From Saprospiraceae bacterium (GTDB lineage Bacteria; Bacteroidota; Bacteroidia; Chitinophagales; Saprospiraceae): DNA of 7,232 bases. The notes below the pieces were generated by a model. That model was not told the DNA's origin, did no database searches, and saw only the letters and a program-made list of their open reading frames with translations. The translations under genes and the position numbers were made by a program. Shown piece by piece: positions 1-5,884 of the stretch; positions within the stretch are counted from its first letter, which is position 1, and the number at the start of each line of letters is the position of its first letter. Where the stretch lies: positions 1 to 7,232 of the forward strand of contig JADJVK010000050.1 of NCBI GenBank assembly GCA_016710625.1. Reading direction: 5' to 3'.

Positions 1-1290
1 TTATGGCTATTTGACAAAAAAATGAACGATTCTACCCACTATCGAGCATTAATCAAAAGAAAGAAAATTCTTGCATCAGAGATTTACAATATGCAAATGG
101 TAAATTATTTGTTCGTACATGGAAGGATGTTTTGATAATAGATGTAAGTTCTATAAAGTTAAACAGTAAACACTTTGCAGATTTGAACGCTAAGATACTA
201 TTTAGCTACTTAGCTTTACCTATCAGCTCTCTGATCAAACCTTGGCAACCACAAATCAATTATTCCATTAATTGGATGCACGATAATTCTTTATGGTTGA
301 GCTCACCTGAAAATGTTTACAAATTAATTCCAGGCAATGATATTGGTAAAGCAACTGTAATGCAATATACTCCAAAAGTATTTGGTATTAAACCTTTAAA
401 AGGTGATTGGGTCAAGTTTTTTCCAGTTAGAAATGATAAAGATAAAAGTGCTCATAACAGTACAATATGATTATTTGGCTATGACACTAAATCACAAAAA
501 TTTTATCCACTACAAAATTGAATGAGAAAACATTTGTAAATCTATAACAACTTAGTTCCATTAATGATGAAGGAATTACCTTGTTATCGATTCGTTGGTG
601 AATATATTTAATCCCAATACAAATGAAATAGAAAATATTACCTCAATCTATAATTTTGTGCCAAAAGGCTCAATGATAAGTACTATGGTTGATAACAATG
701 GTATTAAATGGTTCGGCACTTCTGGTTATGGAGTAGTTAAAATAGATTCACGCCAAAAGGTATTTAAAAATTTTAAAAATAAGCGTTTTTTCCAATCATT
801 ATCGAAGTTGCCTCCTGAATATCTAGCACCAATTTTACCCATGAATGACGATAAAATTCATTTAAATAGTTTAGTTTTAGACTCAACCAATACATATTGG
901 CTAGTATGTTTAATGATAATGAATTCAGTTTTTTAATGAGCTATAATACTAAAGATGGTAAGTTAACTAAATTCAAGGGATTCGATAATAGAAATTATAG
1001 AATGATGAAGGAATTTGTAAATCCTACACTGAGCACTCAGGCCTTCCTTCTAATGTAGTCTATTGTATGCAAAAAGACAGTATTGGCAATATATGGATTA
1101 GTACTAATAATGGATTGAGCTGTTTTGATCCTTCAAATAATATGTTTAGAAATTATACAGTAGATGATGGATTGTCAGGTAATGAATTTAATAGATTCGA
1201 GACATTTGTGATGGCCAATGGAGAATTGATTTTTGGAGGTGTAGATGGTTTTGTCATATTCAATCCTCAACAAGTATTGAGGGAAAAGAT
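1..1290 (+). other. Propeller (sensor) region of the histidine kinase
   Basis: Several beta-propeller blades of the two-component-regulator propeller type are visible. WLFDKK followed by ERFYPL (1-41) and LFGYDTKSQKFYPL (471-512) are two copies of one blade motif. The second copy has TGA (468-470) where the first has the Trp codon. Further blades contain NNGIKWFGTSGYGVVKID (about 690-750) and GLPSNVVYCMQKDSIGNIW (about 1040-1100), followed by NYTVDDGLSGNEFN and GELIFGGVDGF, which are typical of the last blade before Y_Y_Y. The region between about 513 and 595 and the joint near 905 are out of frame, so the blade count is uncertain. The domain is expected in the periplasm. Confidence 0.82.
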
Positions 1291-2347
1291 TGTGAGTAAT
1301 ATAGTGTTTACTGGGATCTCCATTTTTGACAAACCCTTGCAATGGAAGATTGACAGCAAAAATATACAAGCTCCCATAGGATATGCTAATCACTTGACAT
1401 TGCAACCGGGCCAGAATGTATTTAGTATCAGCTTTGCATCTCTAGAGTATAGAAGCAACTCTAGAAAAAATTATAGTATAAACTCGATGGATTTGATGAA
1501 ACTGGACAAATCCTCACCCAAACACGAAGTCACTTATACTAATCTATCTCCCGGTACATATACATTCCATGTCAAAGGCTCTAATTCAAATGTTACATGG
1601 AGTAAGAATCCCATAAGCATGGAGATCATAGTACTACCGTATTGGTATCAAACTCTTTGGTTCAAGCTGATTTTATTATCAATTATTACATTGATCATGT
1701 GGAACATTGTCCGATTTAGATTACAACAAGAATTAAAAGTTGAAAAACTACGTAATCAATTGCAAGAGATCTTATGATGAAATTGGCACTACACTTAGTA
1801 GTATTTCAATCTATGCAGAGGCAGCCAAAAATAGGTGATGGAAACAATAAAGTTAACATTATTTTTCGAAAATAAGTGATAGCACGAATGAAATGATGGA
1901 AGCAATGAGTGATATTGTATGGACAGTTAAAGCAGGAAGTCATCATTAAAAGATTTGTCAAACTGTTAAGAAGTTTTACAGTATATATGATAGAAGCAAA
2001 AAATATTAATCTACAATTTACTGATAACATAGAAATACCAGATTTAACGCTGTCTATGGAACAACGAAAGAACATCTACCTCATCAGCAAAGAGGCAATC
2101 AATAATGCAATAAAATATTCCGAATGTACTTTATTACAAGTCTTGATTCGCAAAGAATCGGAAAGCTGGTTGTTTCAATAATTGATAATGGCAAGGGATT
2201 TAGTCTAAATGAGATAAAAATAAGGAAAGAGCCTTTGGGTGGAAATGGTTTAAAAACATGAAAATTAGAGCTACAGAGATCAATAGTACCATAGATGTAA
2301 TAACAAATCTAGTAGAAGGAACAATGATTGATCTTATATTTTTGTAA
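1..2347 (+). CDS. Two-component sensor histidine kinase with propeller and Y_Y_Y domains (5' partial, frameshifted)
   Basis: This is a membrane sensor kinase of the Bacteroidota propeller type: an extracytoplasmic beta-propeller and Y_Y_Y domain detect a signal, one membrane helix passes it on, and a HisKA_3/HATPase core phosphorylates the regulator encoded just downstream. The window begins inside the propeller. Readable blocks are in frame 3 (21-470), frame 1 (595-936), frame 3 (about 903-1030), frame 2 (1031-1777), frame 3 (1776-1835), frame 1 (1837-1905 and 1909-2160), frame 3 (2160-2260) and frame 2 (2255-2347), ending at TAA 2345-2347. Each block carries expected family motifs in order, so this is one gene and not several. 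Most breaks are repaired by one added base in a homopolymer, which suggests sequencing error. The family is very clear; the ligand cannot be told from sequence. Confidence 0.9.
1297..1717 (+). other. Y_Y_Y domain and single transmembrane helix of the kinase
   Basis: The block after the last blade matches the Y_Y_Y domain: FSISFASLEYRSNSRKNY, a tyrosine-rich strand, and VTYTNLSPGTYTFHVKGSN. Between them the open reading frame gives nonfamily residues (about 1478-1517). Adding T near 1477, T near 1503 and C in the run 1517-1519 restores YSYKLDGFDETW and then NPHPKHEVTYTN. Three small losses that compensate each other therefore hide inside an apparently open stretch. The hydrophobic helix WFKLILLSIITLIMWNIVRF lies at 1658-1717 and is followed by a basic, charged linker leading into the dimerisation helices. 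This topology is standard for the family: sensor outside, kinase core inside. Confidence 0.85.
1736..2347 (+). other. HisKA_3 and HATPase_c transmitter core of the kinase
   Basis: HisKA_3 begins at KLRNQL. Restoring one G after 1762 and one C before 1774 gives ARDLHDEIGTTLSSISIY, the family's phosphoacceptor box; as written, the His codon is reduced to AT at 1774-1775. The block at 1837-1905 reads STNEMMEAMSDIVWTVKAG, the usual second dimerisation helix. HATPase_c follows: N box ISKEAINNAIKYSE (about 2083-2124), G1 box IIDNGKGF (about 2178-2201) and G2 box GGNGLKNM (about 2238-2260), the last restored by adding A to the A5 run at 2252-2256. ATP-binding residues are all kept. The protein ends with a short beta-strand tail typical of the NarX/DesK-like class. 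Confidence 0.87.
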
Positions 2348-2395
2348 TTAAGATACCTTTGATAATTAATAATAATTCATAAATTCCTGTTTAGA

Positions 2396-3029
2396 ATGAA
2401 AAAAAGAATAGTTATTTTTGACGACAACAGCAAAAGAAGAGAAAGTCTAGAAATGCTGATAGAACTCACCTGAACAGATGACTTGTGTAGGATTATTTCA
2501 AGATTGCAGTGATGTGCTAAAAATATTGATCAAACAAAGCCCGACCTAGTTCTGATGGATATTGATATGCCTTACGTCAATGGAATTGAAGGTGTAAGAC
2601 TTATTCGACAAAAATTTCCAAACCTTAAAATATTAATGCAAACAGTTTTTGATGATGATGAAAAACTATTTGCTAGTATTCGTGCAGGTGCCGATGGGTA
2701 TATATTGAAAAAGCTAAACCTCAAGAGTTATTGAATGCCATAGAAGAAGCTTTAGAAGGCGGTGCACCGATGACACCTAGCATTGCACGGCAAGTACTAC
2801 GATTTGTTGGCAATTCTGACAATGGGAAACGGAATGAAGAATTTAATCTTACACCCAGAGAAACAGAAGTCTTGTCACTCCTAGTACAAGGATTTAGCTA
2901 TAAAATGATATCTCAAAATGTTTTATTTCCTTGAATACAGTGAATGTACACATTCAAAATATTGAAAAACTCCAAGTGAATTCTGCAGTCGAAGCGGTCA
3001 CAAAAGCTATAGGAAATAAATTGGTTTAG
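2396..3029 (+). CDS. NarL/FixJ-family response regulator (receiver plus LuxR-type HTH), frameshifted
   Basis: This DNA-binding regulator is the likely partner of the upstream kinase, 48 bases away. ATG at 2396 is followed by MKKRIVIFDDN, giving the acidic Asp pair at 2420-2425. The phosphoacceptor Asp is in DLVLMDIDMP, codon 2558-2560. The switch Thr lies in MQTVFDDDEKLF, and the conserved Lys of GYILKKAKPQEL is at 2708-2710. The C-terminal LuxR HTH reads LTPRETEVLSLL, then SLNTVNVHIQNI and KLQVNSAVEAV, ending at TAG 3027-3029. Breaks lie at about 2471, in A5 runs at 2519-2523 and 2708-2712, and in the T4 run at 2921-2924; one added base repairs each homopolymer case. The expected length is about 212 residues, normal for the family. 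KISQN-type context suggests a complete HTH. Target genes are unknown. Confidence 0.92.
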
Positions 3030-3053
3030 AAAGCGATATTAATTTGAATACCA

Positions 3054-3074
3054 CATTTCCCAAATGAATTTTTT
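3054..3074 (+). terminator. Weak terminator-like hairpin after the response regulator
   Basis: Arms CATTT (3054-3058) and AAATG (3062-3066) flank CCC and are followed by AA and six T residues (3069-3074), 25 bases after the regulator's stop. The stem is only five, mostly AT, pairs, so the hairpin is weak. Position and T tract fit the end of the kinase-regulator operon, but in DNA this AT-rich such a structure can arise by chance. Confidence 0.25.
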
Positions 3075-3161
3075 CCCTGACTTGTACCAATTTTTATTTT
3101 GAAAAACACAATTACTATAAACAAAGATTATAATTGTTTTTTAATTTTACTGCACTAATGG

Positions 3162-3368
3162 ATGTTTTTATGAAACTTAGATTGGTGAAATGGCATCAAA
3201 TACAAAGGCCGTTCAGATAGAAAGGTATTGAAATAATAAATGGTTTTTTGTTAAACATATTGGTTCCGCACAAAATGAAGAAGAACTCGAAAGTTTTAAA
3301 ATTTACAAAAACAGTTAGGAATGGAATTATTTAGTCGACCAAATTTTTTTTGTATTGATTGTATTTAA
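3162..3368 (+). pseudogene. N-terminal remnant of a probable IS1634/IS4-type transposase
   Basis: The frame from 3181 reads MASNTKAVQIERY, then a TGA at 3229-3231, then NNKWFFVKHIGSAQNEEEL and ESFKIY. Adding one A to the A5 run at 3307-3311 continues it as KKQLGMELFSRP. A pattern of VQI, then V-K-H-I-G-S-A, then an acidic E-E-L stretch, is typical of the first 60 residues of IS1634-type transposases. A possible start is ATG at 3162 (MFF or MFM). Nothing resembling the DDE catalytic domain follows: after 3368 all frames are closed and the DNA turns into AT-rich repeats. Such transposases usually exceed 450 residues, so roughly nine tenths is missing. No terminal inverted repeats were identified. 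The family call rests on a short motif; another N-terminal domain cannot be excluded. Confidence 0.45.
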
Positions 3369-3437
3369 ACAATGAATGCTATAGATATATCATTAAATAT
3401 GGTATAAAAATCCATTTTATTGTATTGATACGTCTTT

Positions 3438-3472
3438 CATGGCCATTATGTAAAAATTTGAGATAATATCTA
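3438..3472. repeat. Partial, diverged copy of the intergenic direct repeat
   Basis: ATGGCC at 3439-3444 followed by AAAAATTTGAGATAATAT (from 3452) matches the right half of the two better copies at 3540 and 3708, which have ATGGCAAA then AAAATTTGAGATTA. The left half is barely recognisable upstream. It starts about 70 bases after the transposase remnant. Confidence 0.5.
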
Positions 3473-3539
3473 CGATAAAATGGCTATATATAGGTAATGA
3501 GGTATGTCCACAATTAATTTTAAATAGATAATGTAATCT

Positions 3540-3638
3540 ATTATCACTATGGATTTCTTAGAAAATATGGAAAAAAATTCAACATGTTGGTTTGCCATAT
3601 CTTAAATGGCAAATTTGCAAAAATTTGAGATTATATGG
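3540..3638. repeat. Intergenic direct repeat, copy A (about 99 bp)
   Basis: Copy A begins ATTATCACT (3540-3548), continues directly with ATGGATTTCTTA, and passes through CATGTTGGTTTGCCATATCT to AAAAATTTGAGATTATATGG. Copy B at 3708-3847 aligns with it over its whole length, at about 80% identity by eye, apart from a 43-base insertion in B. No long frame is open in either copy on either strand, so these are noncoding repeats. Each contains a stem-loop in its second half. Confidence 0.75.
3591..3613. repeat. Perfect 8-bp stem-loop within repeat copy A
   Basis: Arms TTTGCCAT (3591-3598) and ATGGCAAA (3606-3613) are exact reverse complements around the 7-base loop ATCTTAA. There is no T tract on either side, so it does not look like an intrinsic terminator. 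The same structure occurs in copy B at 3800-3822 with one mismatched pair (TTTGCAAT against ATGGCAAA). Confidence 0.7.
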
Positions 3639-3673
3639 GCAAAATCTTAAATTTCAAAAGAATACCAAATTTA

Positions 3674-3700
3674 AAATTCTCGATTAAATGGCAAGAAATC
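3674..3700. repeat. Short partial copy of the repeat's right end
   Basis: AAAATTCTCGATTAAATGG (3674-3692), followed by a GAAATC block, matches the right end of copy B, AAAATTTGAGATTAAATGG followed by AGGAAATC. Its place between copies A and B suggests that the repeats spread by tandem duplication followed by partial decay. Confidence 0.5.
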
Positions 3701-3707
3701 AGCTTTT

Positions 3708-3847
3708 ATTATCACTCATCAATGCACGAATATGAGCTTGATTTAAGCTCATAAATGCAATGGATTTCTTAAAATTTGAGGAAAATTACAACACGTTGGT
3801 TTGCAATATCTAACATGGCAAAATTATTAAAATTTGAGATTAAATGG
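3708..3847. repeat. Intergenic direct repeat, copy B with 43-bp insertion
   Basis: Copy B begins with the same ATTATCACT (3708-3716) as copy A. It is then interrupted by 43 bases (3717-3759) and resumes with ATGGATTTCTTA at 3760. It continues through CACGTTGGTTTGCAATATCT to AAAATTTGAGATTAAATGG ending at 3847. The shared phrase AAAATTTGAG occurs twice in this copy, at 3771 and 3829. Confidence 0.75.
3731..3753. repeat. Perfect 9-bp palindrome inside the 43-bp insertion
   Basis: Arms TATGAGCTT (3731-3739) and AAGCTCATA (3745-3753) are exact reverse complements around the loop GATTT. AATGCA occurs on both sides, at 3721-3726 and 3754-3759. The hairpin sits in the segment that copy A lacks, so it appears to have been gained by copy B or lost exactly from copy A. 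No T tract follows. Confidence 0.75.
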
Positions 3848-3855
3848 AGGAAATC

Positions 3856-4570
3856 GAAGGTAAAATTGGCAAAACCCATTTTGAAATAAAGCAAATATAG
3901 AATTTCAAACCAATGGCGTCTAGTAAATATAATCTACAGGCTTTATATTAAATTATTGATATTATGTCAAAAATGAATAGCCCCACTAATTTATGAATTA
4001 ACTTAGAAATGTGGTTCAAATTAATAAAAAGGTTTTCTAAATTTCTTAAATAAAAAATCTATTTAATATGTACATAATAATTTTTATTATCAAATTTAAT
4101 TTCTTGAATTATTGAACGAAAGTTAAAAAGGGTTAGGATAGCAACATATTAAAGTTACTAAATTCCTTAAATGAATATGTGAAACGTATTATAATATATG
4201 AATTGATTATTATATTAAAATATTTCGGATTTAGGATAACTGAGACTTATTGTTTAAATTGAAATAATTCAATGATTTATGATTAAAATATTCAATTTTG
4301 ATGTGAATTATTTCTGAAAATCAAGTTTTCTGCCAATAAATCGTCTTATAAAGTAGATAATATTAAAATAAAAATTAATAATACCAATATTTTGAATATT
4401 TTGTATTTTGTCACATATATACAATTAATATTTCAATAATTGAAAATATATTAATTGGTGAAAAACAAATTATTTGCTAGTTTATAATTTTACAATCATG
4501 TAATGTTTTATATGAAAAATCATTTTTGTTTGTTGTAAATTATTATTTTATCTTAAATAAATCATATAGT
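3856..4570. other. AT-rich noncoding spacer upstream of the DUF1800 gene
   Basis: All six frames are closed at short intervals and I recognise no gene, RNA gene or IS end in these roughly 700 bases. Base composition is even more AT-rich than the coding parts. Small palindromes such as ATTGAA/TTCAAT (4258-4273) and TTCAA/TTGAA (near 4433) are within what such composition gives by chance. A promoter for the downstream pair should lie in the right part, but I find no clear match to the Bacteroidota pattern TTG plus TAnnTTTG. There is no strong Shine-Dalgarno sequence before the ATG at 4571, which is normal for this phylum. Confidence 0.6.
4386..4410. repeat. Short tandem repeat AATATTTTG
   Basis: AATATTTTG occurs twice head to tail (4386-4394 and 4395-4403) and is followed by the truncated unit TATTTTG (4404-4410). 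Each unit is one T short of the Bacteroidota -7 element TAnnTTTG. Since homopolymers in this sequence appear to be systematically shortened, a promoter role is imaginable, but no properly spaced -33 TTG is present, so I call only the repeat. Confidence 0.5.
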
Positions 4571-5832
4571 ATGCCCATACAGCCATATACTGGACCTTGG
4601 GGGAAAACACAAAAATTTATCATCTTCTAAGAGAACCTCTTAATTCAAGAATGGGTAATTTTAAAACTTTAGTTACCAATGTTACGATTAATAGAGGAAT
4701 GCTTATGTATCTTGATGGTGCAGCAAGCTATGCTGTAAGTGCAACAAACCCAAATGGACCAAACGAAAATTATGCTAGAGAACTTCAAGAATTGCTTACA
4801 ATTGGAAAAGATTTACCCAGTTATTTTACAGAAGGGGATAATGCAAAGAAGCTGCAAAAGTACTAACTGGTTGGGATTTGGCAAAATGCTCCAGGTACGT
4901 TAGACCATTTCCAAGAGATCTATAATAAAGCAGTTCACGATTCTACAGATAAACATTTTTCTTCTTTTAAAAAATGTCGTAATAAAAGGTAATAGTAATA
5001 ATGATGGAGGTGTAGAAGAAATCAACGCCTTAATGACCATGATTTTTGACCAAGATGAGGTAGCAAAATATTTTGTACGAAGAATATATAGATTCTTTGT
5101 TTATTACAAATATCTTCAGAAATCGAAACCAATATTATTTTGCCATTAGTAACTACATTTAGGAACAGTAATTATGAATTTTTACCATTATTACAAGAAT
5201 TATTTACAAGTCAACATTTTTCGAATCTGCTCAAATGAGTGCAATGATAAAGTGTCCACTTCAACAAATGACAACTTTAATAAAATGTTTTGATGTACAA
5301 ATACCTAATACAAAATGTTGTTGATCAATATTCGACATGGTTTATTTTTGCTGAAAGGGCAGGAGGGTACAAACAATTATTAGCTGCTCCACCAACTGTA
5401 AATGGTTGGCCAGCATACACTGAAACACCCTCTTTCATGAACTTTGATTACCTGCACCTTTTGCAAGGATTTCAAGGAGAAAATGGATTTGCCTATTGGT
5501 TTGTTAGATTTGGCTTTGGAAATGCTCAACTCAATATTTTTTGAATTTACCGAAAAATACCAAATGCCAATAACCTTAATGATTTAGTAGATTTTCTTAT
5601 AGCACATGTCCACACTTTGCCATCTAATGCAAGTACAAAAGCAGAATTAAAAAAATTAATTACAAATGGTTTACCTGACGACTATTGGAATGATAAGCTT
5701 TTTAAATATATGAATGATCCAAGACCAACATTGGAAAAATACAATGATGGGGCTACTTATGCAACATTGAAATATAGATTGAGCACTTTATATGAAGAAA
5801 TTTTAAAAATGGCAGAGACCAATCTTTGTTAA
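4571..5832 (+). CDS. DUF1800 domain-containing protein, frameshifted and with apparent internal deletion
   Basis: DUF1800 (PF08811) proteins have no established biochemical role; they are usually encoded next to DUF1501 proteins, as here. ATG at 4571 gives MPIQPYTGPWGKTQ; one A added to the A5 run at 4611-4615 continues to IYHLLR, the family's N-terminal box. The hallmark PNENYARELQELLTIG lies near 4756-4806, followed by KEAAKVLTGW (after one A added at 4845-4847), YFVRRIYRFFVYY, LPLLQELFTSQHFFES and PPTVNGWPAY. The C-terminal end is intact from about 5566 to TAA 5830-5832. Only 21 bases separate HLLR from GNFKTLV, where relatives usually have well over 100 residues including the E-K-L-T/M-x-F-W-H-N-H segment, so a block is missing. 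No signal peptide is seen. The family call is firm; whether this allele is functional is doubtful. Confidence 0.9.
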
Positions 5833-5884
5833 AATTCTAATTATTAGAAAGAAAATCAATATTTAATCTATTAAGATTTATTTT

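Noticed and set aside
468..470. In-frame TGA where the propeller motif expects Trp (LFGYD preceded by TGA; the parallel copy at 4-6 has TGG), and a second TGA at 3229, suggesting TGA might encode Trp.
   Set aside because: Conserved Trp positions elsewhere (KWFGTSG, NIWIST, DIVWTV, TGW, NGWPAY) all use TGG, the case rests on one or two codons in an error-rich sequence, and no such code is known to me in this phylum. A G-to-A error is simpler.
1175..1405. Open reading frame on the minus strand over the kinase gene.
   Set aside because: It lies wholly opposite the well-supported last propeller blade and the start of Y_Y_Y, and its translation has no recognisable motif.
1806..2075. Open reading frame on the minus strand over the HisKA_3/HATPase region.
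   Set aside because: It is a shadow of the kinase core, whose + strand motifs are clear; the translation is Cys- and Ile-rich with no family signature.
3731..3753. The 9-bp hairpin as an intrinsic terminator.
   Set aside because: There is no T tract on either side and no gene ends nearby.
3721..3855. A CRISPR-like array, given repeated phrases and palindromes at 3440-3855.
   Set aside because: The repeats are unequal in length, diverged and not regularly spaced, there are no unique spacers of constant size, and no cas gene is present.
4380..4570. A Bacteroidota-type promoter upstream of the DUF1800 gene, for example at the TATTTTG units.
   Set aside because: No exact TAnnTTTG with a TTG about 19 bases upstream was found; the AT-rich composition gives many near matches.
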